Source: Clytia hemisphaerica (Eukaryota > Cnidaria > Hydrozoa > Leptothecata > Clytiidae). Taken from it: a DNA stretch of 64,000 nucleotides. The notes under the pieces are model-generated. The model was not told the origin of the DNA, did not search any database, and saw only the letters and a program-made list of their open reading frames with translations. The stretch lies in the NCBI GenBank assembly GCA_902728285.1, contig CACVBU010000840.1, positions 718,504 to 782,503 of the forward strand. Direction: 5' to 3'. Of this stretch, positions 1 through 10,695 are shown piece after piece. Each line of letters starts with the position of its first letter. The first letter of the stretch is position 1. The position numbers were made by a program, and so were the translations under genes.

Positions 1-630
1 CCTTTACATGTTCATCACGTTACTCATGCAATACAGATTCTTCATTAAGCCATGGTAAAAAAAAAAAATCTACAATGCACTCTCAATAGTTCGAACTTTT
101 TATAATTCGAACAAATTTTCAGTCCCCGTCAAGAAGAAACCTTCGTAAAATGCTTTCTATAATTCGAATCTTTTCTGTAATCCGAACAAATAAAATTCCC
201 TATTCGAGCTCGAATAAGCGAGCGAACTTTTCACAATCTTCATTTGACGGTGTTTGTTATCGTCTGTTAAAGGGATAGCAAAGTGGCTGTATTGGTAGTG
301 CATGGAGAAAAATGAGCATTGGTTGAGTTTGGGACAAGCTGTCAAAATCTCTGTCACTGTTTACTCCTTCTAGGCTGCACCTCAAATTTATATTGCCTTC
401 CTAAATTAGTCCCATTTTTGCGACACTTTAGTAGACGGTTGCATTATCTCAACCTGCAAAAATCTGTCTTACCTGATCTTGAAATTTTTGTGTTTTGTGT
501 CGTTACAATCAAACTAATACTTACTAGTGCCTATCAGAGAATCTGATTTATCATTTTAAAATGTATGAGAATATCTGTTCTTATTGCATTGGAATGACTC
601 TTTTCATTCTCATCTTGATTTTTCTTTCAG
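1..630. other. Intron or upstream part of ABCA locus; no exon recognised
   Basis: The next base (631) begins an internal exon of an ABCA gene, so this stretch is most likely intron of a gene that starts before the window. Short open frames occur on both strands, but none resembles the membrane segment that precedes the second nucleotide-binding domain in ABCA proteins. Nothing else is recognised. Confidence 0.5.
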
Positions 631-3600
631 GGAATCAGCAGTTGATCCCAATCCCAAAATTGGTGAAGAAGAAGATGTGAAGAATGAAGCTGATAAAATC
701 TTGAATGAAGAAAGAGATGGATCTTCGTTTATCCTTAAAACCAATAATCTAACCAAGGTGACCCTCTATTTGATTGCGAGAGCGATAAGGGTTTTCTAGG
801 CTGTCAGCATCCCTCTGATAAGCTTTGTTATAAGGTATGGGAATCAGTCTCAAAAATAACGTCTGCTCTGCAATTTTTGTTAACCTAGGTTTTTTTAGGT
901 AGGAGTCTTTGACGTCATTAGAATTTCAACGAGCAACAATCTTATGGTACACCAAGTCATAAACATACTTTTTTACTCATTGTAAGAAAAGTGAAATGAA
1001 AAGGTTACCATCAAATAAAAATTTAAATGTTTTTCGAGTCTGAAAACCATGGTTCTTAAAATTTTTCTCAAATCTTGATACGCCTTTAGCAGACGGTTGA
1101 AACATCAATTTAATTAAGAGTTCTCTTATCTTCTCACTTATTGCCCGTTTTTTGAAAAACAATATTCTTGTTTTTACTTTAGGTTTACAAACGGCCATTT
1201 TTAAACAAGAAACTTTTGGCTGTTGACCGACTTGTGTTTGGAATCAAACCAGGAGAGGTAAGGATGTGGTAATAGGTACCTTAAGTCGATTAATTTTCAC
1301 GTGGCCTTATTTTTGTGCCAATTAAGAGTTCAAATTTTTTGCGTGGACAAAATTTCGCGAATCGGTCCCTTTCTCACCTAATTTTTTCTCTTCACCCAAA
1401 ATCCGGATTTTAAATATTTCACGACAATTAATTTTCGCGAAAATGGTCAAAATTCACGAAAATTAATCCACACGGAATTTAATCCAGTTAAGGTAGAAAT
1501 TGAAATTACATTTTCAGGAAACCGAATATCATTTCCAGAGTAAGGCTTGCCAATAAAAACTGACGAGAGAAACTGACCAAGGATAAGAAAAAGTTGCTTT
1601 AAAGGCTGCCATTGCTGTAGTTCGGTCTAGTCATCAGCTCTACCCTTGAATGAAAGTTTTGAACGAAAAAGGGTTTGCTTCATCCAAACTTTTGTTGCTC
1701 AAAACTTTCATTTAACGGAGCACTACTTCTCACAAAAGCTAAAACCAAATCAAGTCTAGAACTTAATATGCTACATAAAAACCGATATTCTTTTCATGTG
1801 TTTGATACCGTTTTCATGCAGGGTATAGTCATCTGATGCTAACGATCCACTGGTGGAAACATATTTTAAGGTGTTAGTTGATATGGCCAAATGGTCAAAG
1901 GCGTTAACGTTACAAACCAGGGGTTCGTGGTTCGAATCCCCGCTTCTTTCTGTGTTCCGCTCAAATAGCCGAGCCAACTGACCGGTCGTTTACCCCGTGC
2001 TAACAAGTGAAAGACTACCTTAAAGCCCTAGATCCGGGGGTACTAGGATTGGTGGCATGTGCGGAGGAAACCTCCGAAAAGCGACCCTTAGAGAGACTAC
2101 TTTTTTTTTAATTTTTTTATTTTTCTCAAAATCAAAAAATTTCCTAAAATATGTGAATTTTCCGACCCTTAGAGAGACTAATTTAAAACTTAGAAAGGTG
2201 AAAAAACCGACCCTTACACCGACCCTTACACCGACCCTTACAGTCCGCACATACCCAGCAACCAGCACATACCCAGCACCCATGTTTGCCTAGGTATCCC
2301 CCACCGGCCTAGATCAATAGGCTTTCCACATTAAATATCGACTTTATCTAACTATGTTTTAAGGTGAACATTAAAAACACTTTTGTGTATGCTAAAAAAC
2401 ACTCAATGGTTACATCCGAATTGATTCTTTTATTTTTCATCCAGTGTTTTGGTTTGCTTGGAGTGAACGGTGCTGGTAAAACGAGTACATTCAAAATGTT
2501 GACTGGAGATACTCATATCACTGCTGGAGACGCTTATGTCAAAGGACATAGGTAGGTCTATAATAATTCAGCAGTTGAGTAAATTTTCCCAAAACTTTAA
2601 ATGCCTTTTTTAATCCAATATAATATTTTTCGTTTTTGAATAACCTGTTGTTGGATTTCCTGTACATAGCCTTATTTTTCTATTTAAAATGAGAAATATT
2701 TTGTTTTGTCACTTAACAAGCACAGACTCCTAATGATTGAAAATACAGTTGATGCTCTCTAGGCTCCCTTATTCGATGATATTTAAAGTCAACGTCAACA
2801 AGATACTCTCATAAACAACGTTCCACTATTTCGATACGCTTTCTCATTCACTGAAAATCCAATCCCCTTGAAAATCTCACGAAGTGAGTTAGCAGTCAAT
2901 TCTTCAGTTTCTTTAAATCTAAACCATCTTTTCTTACTTAGTGTCCGTCAGAAAATGAATCTTGTCCGACAATACATGGGATACTGTCCGCAATTTGATG
3001 CATTGGACAGTTTACTGACTGGTAAAGAATTATTGGTTTATTATGCTCAAATACGTGGTATGACTCATGCAGACGGTGTCAAGGTATGCATGATTTCTTT
3101 ACATTCATTGGTTTTATTAAGCTCAGGAAGAATCAAATTATATGGAAAATGCGCTTGAAAATTATCTGTGCGAAATGGACAATAGTGTCCTGAAAAGAAC
3201 TGCGGTGTATGCTGGATGTGGGAAGTCAAAGTCGCCAGCGGTGGGCGTTTGGGGTTTTACATGGTAAATGGACCATTGCGGGGGTTATAGAATATTATAG
3301 AATTATTCATAAAATGGAGGGTTCAAAACTTGCTGTCCTCCTTTTGCTTTTCCATATAGAGAGTGGATATTTTAAACTCGATTACGTTGATCGGTTCTTT
3401 TTCCACTATAACTATACTTTCTGAGCGATAAATATTCTATAGACTCGATATTTCAAACCAAACACCAATCTCTGTTTTTAATTTTCATTAATAGATGGCA
3501 GACTGGGCGATCAAGACATTAGGTTTGCTACCTCATAAAGACAAATTATCTGGGGATTACAGTGGTGGTAATAAAAGGAAATTGTCAACAGCTCTGGCGC

Positions 3601-6600
3601 TCGTTGGAAGCCCTCCACTTATCTTTTTGGTAAGTGGTTTGCCCATTATACATGACTTTTCGAGTTATCTAGGTCTTTATGAAAACTCCTAAAAATCATT
3701 CACTTTACTCTAACGGTGTTTTTCGGCGAGTTTTCAACCTATTTGTCCCCTAAACCCTCCTAGAGCTATAACGTTTGACCGACTTTTTATCTATATTTCG
3801 AAGTTAGAACCTTATTTAACCAAAAAAGTGATTTCATACAAATTCATTCTATATACGCACCAAAAAATAGACTAGTAAACCACGGCGTTGTATTTCACTG
3901 CAGCTTACGCTTGCAATGGACTCGTTCGCTGAATACAGCGTGGCTTTTCAAACCACTCTCCAGCTACAATTTCTATTTTTGGACCTACCTGGAGGTCCTA
4001 TAGATTAACCTGTGTTCGTCACTTTTCTCAGGATTGAATCATAGGAATCTTTTGATTTGGTTACAAAGGTGTAAAATGGTGGTGGTCAAAATGTGACGGA
4101 GCCCGATTTTCAAATAAACATTTTTGGGCAAATTTCAGCCAAAAAACGGCTAAAAAAAGGGTTTTTAAAACTTTGTATGTCTTAAGTGTTTCATTTTTTC
4201 AATGTTCATCGATTAGTTTTGAAAACCAAGTAGCTCCATAAAAGTATCACATGCTTACTACATTTCCATAATTGTTCACCTTCAATATGCACCTTCAGTG
4301 CATCAAAACTTTTTTGATCAAGAAAAAGTTTGTTTTTGATGCAAAACAGTCCATCAGATTTGAAGAATTTGAAGATTTGTTTCAATTGACCCTCCATAAA
4401 AACATTTTTGATCAATAGAAAAGGTTTAGAAAGACTTCCAAAATAATTGCTTTTTGTCGCTCTTAGAAAAAGTTTGTTTTTGATGTGAAACAGTCCACCA
4501 TATTTGAAGAACTGTTTCACTTGACCCTCCACTGACCCCTTTCTTTAACTTGCTTCTATTTCTCAAATGTTTTGATTGCATGTCAAAAAGTGATGCAACT
4601 ATGAAAGTGTATTTTCATGTGTTTTTTTCATTTTTAACACATTTTCATAGATGTTCACCTTCAATGCACGAAAACATTTTTGATCAATAGAAAAAAGTCT
4701 AGAAAGACTTCCAAAATAATTGCTCTTTGTTGCTCTTAGAAAAAAGTTTGTTTTTGATGTGAAACAGTCCTTTTAGATTTAAGGAACTGTTTCACTTGAC
4801 CCTCCACTGATCCCTTTCTTTAACTTGCTTCTATTTTTCAATTTTTTTCATTGCATTTCACAAAGTGATGGAACTATGAAAGTGCATTTTCATGTTTTTT
4901 TTCTTTTTTACTACATTTTCATAGATGTTCACCCTTCAATGCACGAAAACATTTCTGATCAATAGAAAAAGTCTAGAAAGACTTCCAAAATAATTGCTTT
5001 TTTGTTGCTTTTTGAAAAAGTTTGTTTTTGATGTGAAACAGTCCTTTTAGATTTAAAGAACTGTTTCACTTGACCCTCCACTGACCCCTTTCTTTGACTT
5101 GCTTCTATTTTTCAATTTTTTTCATTGCATTTCACAAAGTGATGGAACTATGAAAGTGCATTTTCATGTTTTTTTTCTTTTTTACTACATTTTCATAGAT
5201 GTTCACCTTCAATGCACGAAAACATTTTTGATCAATAGAAAAAAGTCTAGAAAGACTTCCAAAATAATTGCTCTTTGTTGCTCTTAGAAAAAAGTTTGTT
5301 TTTGATGTGAAACAGTCCTTTTAGATTTAAAGAACTGTTTCACTTGACCCTCCACTGACCCCTTTCTTTAACTTGCTTCTATTTCTCAAAAGTTTTGATT
5401 GCATGTCACGAAGTGATGCAACTATGAAAGTGTATTTTCATGTATTTTTCTCTTTTTTACTACATTTCCATAGATGTTCACCTTCAATGCACCAAAACAT
5501 TTTTGATCAAAAATATTTAGAGGGACTTCCGAAATAATTGCTTTTTGTTATTTTTACGTTTTAGAAAACTTTCTTTTTGATGTGAGTCTTTTTTGATTTA
5601 AAAACTGTTTCACGTGACCCTCTATGTACCCCTTCTCGTTCTTTCCTAGCACTCTGTTTTCCCTTTCTTTCCTTTCCTTGTATTTTCTTTTGATCCTTAT
5701 GTTTTTTTATGCTTTTCTTTTTCTTTGTATCCCTTCTCCTCCCTTCACTTTCGTTCCTTCTCATCCCCCCCCCGTTATCATCCCTTCTCATTCTTCCCTT
5801 TTCTTTCCTTCGTATCCCTTCTCCTCCCTTCACTTTCGTTCTTTCTCATCCCTCCGTTCTCACCCCTTCCCATCCCTCCCTTTTCGTTCTTTCTCATCCC
5901 TCCGTTCTCGTCCCTTCTCACCCTTCCCTTTTCGTTCCTTCTCATCCCTCCGTTCTCATCCCTTCTCATTCTTCCCTTTTCGTTCCTTCTCATCCCTTCT
6001 CATCCCTCCGTCGTTGTTCTCGTTCCTTCTTACTTTTTATGGTAGACTCAGCTTCAGAAAATGTACAAAATGATCCAAAATTATGAAATGAAATTTCAGG
6101 ATTGACACACAAAGTTTTGATTCAACTACATGTCTTAGTCTCTTGAACACAATCTCTAGGGCATTACTCTGCTGCTTTTCAATTCGATTGAAAGTACTTA
6201 CCTACTACTTACCTTATGGTAAAGAAGCCCTCGTTCCACCTGTATCACCTTTCTAGCCATTAATTATCGTAGTACTGCTTCATTTTTTGTCAACTATTTT
6301 TTAAACTATCAAAAGTTAAATAATGTTAATAATATTTGACGTCAGTTCTGATAAGTTTATTTGGCGTCATCTTATCTATTTATTGCTGCTGACGTCAATT
6401 TCACACATTAAAAAAATGTTCTGCCTGAACAGGTCAAAAGGTCCAAGTTTAATTGAAATTTTGAAATAACATAACACCTTAGATTTTTTCTAGATAAGTT
6501 TAATTCTCAACTTCAGTTGAGCTATATTTAATTCTCAACTTCAGTTGAGCTATAATCTGAGAATGTCTGTATGTATGTATGTATGTATGTATGTCTGTAT

Positions 6601-9600
6601 GTATGTATGTCCGTCCGAAAACTTTAGGGCAGACTGGACACTTCAAAAAAGGTCGGATTTGGCTGAAATTTGGCACACTTGTTCCTTGAGTGAATATCTG
6701 GGGGTGTTTTTTTCATTTTTTGAAATTTTTGATTTTTGGGGCCTGGGGACGAGTTTTTCGCCAAAACGAGGCTAAAACTTTGGGGCAGCCTGGACACTTC
6801 AAAAAAGGTCGGATTTGGCTGAAATTTGGCACACTTGTTCCTTGGGTGAATATCTGGGGGTGTTTTTTTCATTTTTTGAAAATTTTGATTTTTGGGGCCT
6901 GGGGACGAGTTTTTCGCCAAAACGAGGCTAAAACTTTGGGGCAGCCTGGACACTTCAAAAAAGGTCGGATTTGGCTGAAATTTAGCACACTTGTTCCTTG
7001 GGTGAATATCTGGGTTTTTTTTTTTTCATTTTTTGAAAATTTTGATTTTTGGGGCCTGGGGACGAGTTTTCACCAAAACGAGGCTGGCAGCTTGGAGACT
7101 TTAAAAACGGTCCGATTTGGCTGAAATTTAACACACTTGTTCCTTGGGTGAATATCTGGGGGTGTTTTTTTCATTTTTTGAAAATTTTGATTTTTGGGGC
7201 CTGGGGACGAGTTTTTCACCAAAACGGGGCTGGCAGCTTGGAGACTTTAAAAACTGTCCGATTTGGCTGAAATTTGGCACACTTGTTCCTTGGGTGAATA
7301 TCTGGGGGTGTTTTTTTCATTTTTTGAAAATTTTGATTTTTGGGACCTGGGGACGAGTTTTTCGCCAAAACGAGGCTAAGACTTTGGGGCAGCCTGGAGA
7401 CTGCAAAAATGGTCAAATTTGGCTGAAATTTGGCAGTAAACAGTAAGTTTATAGTTGATGGTATAATGTAACAGGTATTCACCCAAGGAACAAGTGTACC
7501 AAATTTCAGCCAAAACGGACAAAGTATATTTGCTACCTAATACTAAATATTTGAAATGTTACAATTGGGCCTTCTAATAACGGGAAAATCTGAAGTTGAG
7601 CCCAGTGCGGTGCGCACGTTCGACTATATTTTAATGTCACGAACAAGAAAATGACAAGCACTAAATTTAGTTATTTATTCCCTATATTATACTTTCTTTA
7701 TCGATGCTTGTGATTCACAATTCAAGATAATCATGACGTAATATTTTCAACGGAAACACCCTGGAACCTACTTTACTTGCAACAGCCCTAATATGGACCT
7801 ACCCCGGTGGAGGTCCTATAAATTAACCGTTGTCTGTTCGTTCGTTCGTTCGTTCGTTCGTTCGTTCGTTCGTTCGTTCGTCGTTCGTTCGTTCGTTCGT
7901 TCGTTCGTTCGTTCGTTCGTTCGTTCGTTCGTTCGTTCGTTCGTTCGTTCGTTCGTTCGTTCGTTCGTTCGTTCGTTCGTTCGTCGTTCGTTCGTTCGTT
8001 CGTTCGTTCGTTCGTTCGTTCGTTCGTTCGTTCGTTCGTTCGTTCGTTCGTTCGTTCGTTCGTTCGTTCGTTCGTTCGTTCGTTCGTCCGTTCGTCCGTT
8101 CGTCCGTCCGTCCGTCCGTCCGTCCGTTCGTTCGTTCGTTATCAGCTTTTCTCCAGATTGGCTCATTCAATTTTTCAGATATTTTGCACAAAGAAGCAAA
8201 ATGGTAAACTCTCCAATGTGACGGAGCCCGATTTTCGAAAATAATTTTTTTGGGGGTCAATTTGGGCCAAAATATACCCTAAAATGAGGTTTTTTGAGAT
8301 TTCCTCGAGTTTGAATCGTTAAATGTTTCTGATTTTTTGCTTAAAGACAGAGCACCGTCATAAGGAAGAAATGGTCGAAGCAGATTTTCGTAAAAAACAA
8401 TTTTCGGCTTATAAAATGAATTTCTAGCTATAAGAATCGCAATTTTTTAAGCATAGATCAATGTTCTTCTATCTTATATATAAATAAATTACCTTTTTAC
8501 CCAAACAAACCTTATTATTTTTGATTTTGACCAGTTATGTCTTATGTGTTTCATTGTTTTAATGTTCATTGATTAGTTTTGATAACCAGGTAGGTCCATA
8601 AAAGTATCACTTGTTTATTCCTGTGTCCAAGGAAGGGCGAACGCTTGCTAGTCTAATCAAAAAAAATCGTTTACCGTATTGATAATTTTCCCCTTTTTTT
8701 ACAGGACGAGCCGACGACGGGTATGGATCCAGGTGCACGTCGCTTCTTGTGGAATGTTGTATCCGACTTACTGAAGCAAGGCAAATCGGTAGTTTTGACA
8801 TCACACAGTATGGAAGAATGTGAAACATGGTCAACGGTAGATTCCAATGTCTCGGTAGTCCCCAACATCTACGTAGCAAGTAAGATCCACCTGTTTGTTT
8901 ACTACTTTTTGAATTTTTATTTTTTTTTTGTAGAAGATAGATTTTCTCGTTCAGGCCGAAAATCCCAAATTAGAAAATGTTAAGTTAGAACCCGGTCAAA
9001 TCTTTTTTTCTTTATTTGAGGTTAAAAGCTTTCATGAAATGCGAACTTGTATTGTATGATGATATGCTTACTTTTCTTTCCAGTTTAATCGACATCTTTA
9101 CCAATAAATCCTTATAATTAGCTAAAAAAAATTTTGACAAAATACATTCTAAAAGCAGCCATTAATTCTTACACTTTCGTTTCCAGGTTTGGAACTGGTT
9201 ATACCATTATCATCAGAGCCAAACTGAACCTGGTCAATAATGTACAAGACTTCATCACAGCTAATTTCAATGAGGCTGTACTTAAGGTAATTGATTATTT
9301 TCTAAAATTATCCATTTTGGAGAAAGTGTCTTCGTAGATGAATTCAAAAGCCCCGTTAATTCATTCCAGAAAAAAATAAATAATCATTTGGATTATTACG
9401 TAGTGATATGCATGCTTATGGAATGCAATTTTAAATTAATAACAGGCTCAATTTTTGCCAAAACCTAATAACAGATTTTAAGAACAATCCCGCCTTGATT
9501 TTTTTGATTAAAAAAAAATACTGAATTTGACCCCCTTTCAAGCCAATGTTTGGATAAAGTGAGCATATTGAGGACAGTTTAAGAATATTATCAGGAGAGA

Positions 9601-10612
9601 AGAACAACCGACAGCCTTAGCAAAAATTTACATGCTGTTCTCATAAATAAAACTTTTAGTTAAAGGATTGTAATTAAAGACGCACAAACTATCTCTGTCT
9701 ACTAAATCAGACGCGTATTGAAACTATTTTCATCATATTCATGACCTAATGTGCTCAACAAAATAACCCCGGTTATTACCAATACTGGCTTACTTCGAAT
9801 TGCTTACTTTTCTATTTCAAATTACTTTTTTCCAGCTCAAATTTGCAACTTCTAACAAAAACCGTGATATTTCCGTAGAAAACATTACGTCATGAATTTC
9901 CTTCTTTACTTTAGGACCGTCATTTACACATGTTGGAGTACCAAGTACCAACAGACGACTTACAATTATCTCAAGTCTTCCATAAATTGGAAATGTTAAG
10001 AAAGACTGGCTCCATTGACGATTATTCAGTCACTCAAACTACACTTGATCAGGTATTCTATTTGTTTTAAACGTGTTGTGTCCATTCTTACATCCCATGT
10101 CTCGTTGATCCAGGGAGAATCTTATTCAAGCCAGTGGGGTGGGGGGAGGGGTCGCCTATTTTTGATTGGTGTAGACTTCAGAGTCTATCATTTGGAGTCC
10201 GAGTAAGATTCTTAAAGATTAAAGCGTCTTACCCGATTCAAACATAGTGACACGTGACGCGGGCGTGTTTCTTTTGGTACAAATCTTTCACTGAGGCCAG
10301 CGTTGAGCAACTCGTTGCCCAATCCAAACAACAGCTAACAACTACTTGTTGATAGCAGAACGAAAAGAGATCTGCCTAAGAGAACTGACAAAAAGTATTA
10401 GAATTAAGTTTCCAAAAAAGACATTCATCCTTTTTTCTTCAAGAAATTTAATGATCTCAATTCTTGTTTTTTTTAATCAGATTTTCGTGAACTTTGCACG
10501 AAACCAAGTGGAGTCGGTGGTGATGGAAGAACGACCAGAGATGGCTGGTGAAGTAACGAACGGTGCTATTCGCATGAACAGCTGGAATGGTCATCTAGCT
10601 GTGGATGTCTAG
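631..10612 (+). CDS. ABCA: ABCA-family ABC transporter, 3' part (NBD2 and C-terminus), with an apparent frameshift
   Basis: ABCA proteins are full-size membrane transporters, mostly of lipids. Exons read from splice sites: 631-757, 1183-1257, 2445-2551, 2942-3083, 3495-3629, 8705-8879, 9187-9286, 9915-10052 and 10481-10612 (stop TAG). Codon phases match at every junction. In order they encode the linker ending NNLTK, Walker A (GVNGAGKTS), the Q-loop (YCPQFDAL), the ABC signature ([10 protein letters not shown]), Walker B running across an intron (LIFL, then DEPTTGMDP), the H-loop (TSHSMEE), the [15 protein letters not shown] segment and the C-terminal region. The 5' half lies before the window. 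In exon 8705-8879 the frame for TSHSMEECE differs from the frame for MVNGRF. About eight residues usual in ABCA proteins are missing, as if about 22 nt were deleted near 8825. This could be a pseudogene, an allele or an assembly error. AATAAA follows at 10690. The paralogue is not resolved. Confidence 0.92.
1277..1497. mobile_element. MITE with TTAAGTGGATTAATTTTCGCG-type ends, copy 1 (degraded)
   Basis: The left end reads ACCTTAAGTCGATTAATTTT. The right end is close to its reverse complement (AATTAATCCACACGG, then AATCCAGTTAAGGT). The interior is rich in TTTCGCG/CGCGAAA words. A better preserved copy is at 13366-13602 and a short one at 37983-38068. Confidence 0.6.
1871..1990 (+). mobile_element. 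tRNA-derived SINE head (probable)
   Basis: A tRNA-like D-arm/A-box (TGGCCAAATGGTCAAAGGC, from 1884) is followed by a perfect T-arm/B-box GGTTCGAATCC at 1929-1939, spaced as in a tRNA gene. No clean cloverleaf with CCA-compatible ends is seen, and unrelated sequence follows. A SINE promoter is therefore more likely than a functional tRNA. Confidence 0.45.
2035..2307. mobile_element. hAT-like MITE with G-run ends, copy 1
   Basis: The element lies in an ABCA intron. It starts CGGGGGTACTAGG and ends with the inverted form TATCCCCCACCGG. The 8-bp sequence CCTAGATC occurs directly on both sides (2027-2034 and 2308-2315), as expected of a hAT-type target-site duplication. The interior repeats the phrase GACCCTTA, often followed by GAGAGAC. 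It has no coding capacity. Related copies are at 12317 and 41491. Confidence 0.75.
3978..4255 (+). mobile_element. GGACCTACC-end interspersed element, copy A (short)
   Basis: It starts TTTTTGGACCTACC, then a second GGAGGTCC that can form a small hairpin, then ATTAACC. The shared core AATGTGACGGAGCCCGATTT follows. The right end (AGCTCCATAAAAGTATCAC) matches, with changes, the right end of the copy at 7791-8615. It lies in the large ABCA intron and does not code. Confidence 0.65.
4270..5620. repeat. Tandem repeat, about 274-bp unit, about five copies
   Basis: The anchor ATCAATAGAAAA or a variant recurs at 4411, 4683, 4958, 5231 and 5506, giving spacings of 272-275 bp. A second anchor, CTGTTTCACTTGACCCTCCA, keeps the same phase. 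The array lies directly beside the short GGACCTACC-end element in the ABCA intron. The open frames across it are not conserved proteins. Confidence 0.85.
5640..6040. repeat. Pyrimidine-rich minisatellite
   Basis: An almost pure C/T strand is built from variants of CTTCTCATCCCTCCGTTCTC, with a loose period near 45 bp. Long open frames occur on both strands only because of the composition. It could form triplex DNA. No gene is called. Confidence 0.85.
6565..6612. repeat. TGTA microsatellite
   Basis: A run of TGTA units with a few TGTC/TCCG variants lies immediately 5' of the 146/156-bp tandem array. Confidence 0.9.
6620..7440. repeat. Tandem repeat with 146- and 156-bp unit forms, six copies
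   Basis: GGCTGAAATTT recurs at 6661, 6817, 6973, 7119, 7265 and 7421. Two unit types are mixed. The 156-bp type contains ACTTTGGGGCAGCCTGG and the 146-bp type contains GGCAGCTTGGAGACTTT. A partial inverted unit (TTCACCCAAGGAACAAGTG) follows at about 7478-7515, so part of the array can fold back. It lies in the ABCA intron. Confidence 0.88.
7791..8615 (+). mobile_element. GGACCTACC-end interspersed element, copy B with TTCG array
   Basis: The left end is TATGGACCTACCCCGGTGG and the right end CAGGTAGGTCCATAAAAGT, so the outer bases are inverted copies of each other. Just inside the left end is a roughly 250-bp TTCG/TCCG microsatellite (7837-8140). The family core GTGACGGAGCCCGATTTTCG follows at 8217. 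The frames reading Phe-Val-Arg-Ser on one strand and Asn-Glu-Arg-Thr on the other are translations of the microsatellite, not proteins. Confidence 0.8.
7837..8140. repeat. TTCG tetranucleotide microsatellite
   Basis: More than 60 TTCG units are interrupted twice by a one-base-short unit (TCG) and grade into TCCG at the right end. It is carried inside the element at 7791-8615. Confidence 0.95.
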
Positions 10613-10689
10613 TCCCTTCAGGACTTTGATATCGTTACCATTCTACTTAAGAAGTTTGAAAATCATCATGTACACCTTCATGTTGTTGT

Positions 10690-10695
10690 AATAAA
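10690..10695 (+). terminator. Polyadenylation signal of ABCA
   Basis: AATAAA lies 78 bp after the ABCA stop codon on the same strand. Confidence 0.6.

Noticed and set aside
5561..6086. Overlapping Ser/Pro/Phe-rich and Arg/Lys/Glu-rich frames
   Set aside because: They result from the C/T-rich low-complexity strand.
6624..7482. Frames with repeated NIWGCFFHF or PGPKNQNF
   Set aside because: They are translations of the 146/156-bp tandem array on both strands with no independent support.
7793..8260. Long frames of Phe-Val-Arg-Ser or Asn-Glu-Arg-Thr repeats on both strands
   Set aside because: They are direct translations of the TTCG microsatellite; all frames are open and there is no unique sequence of protein type.
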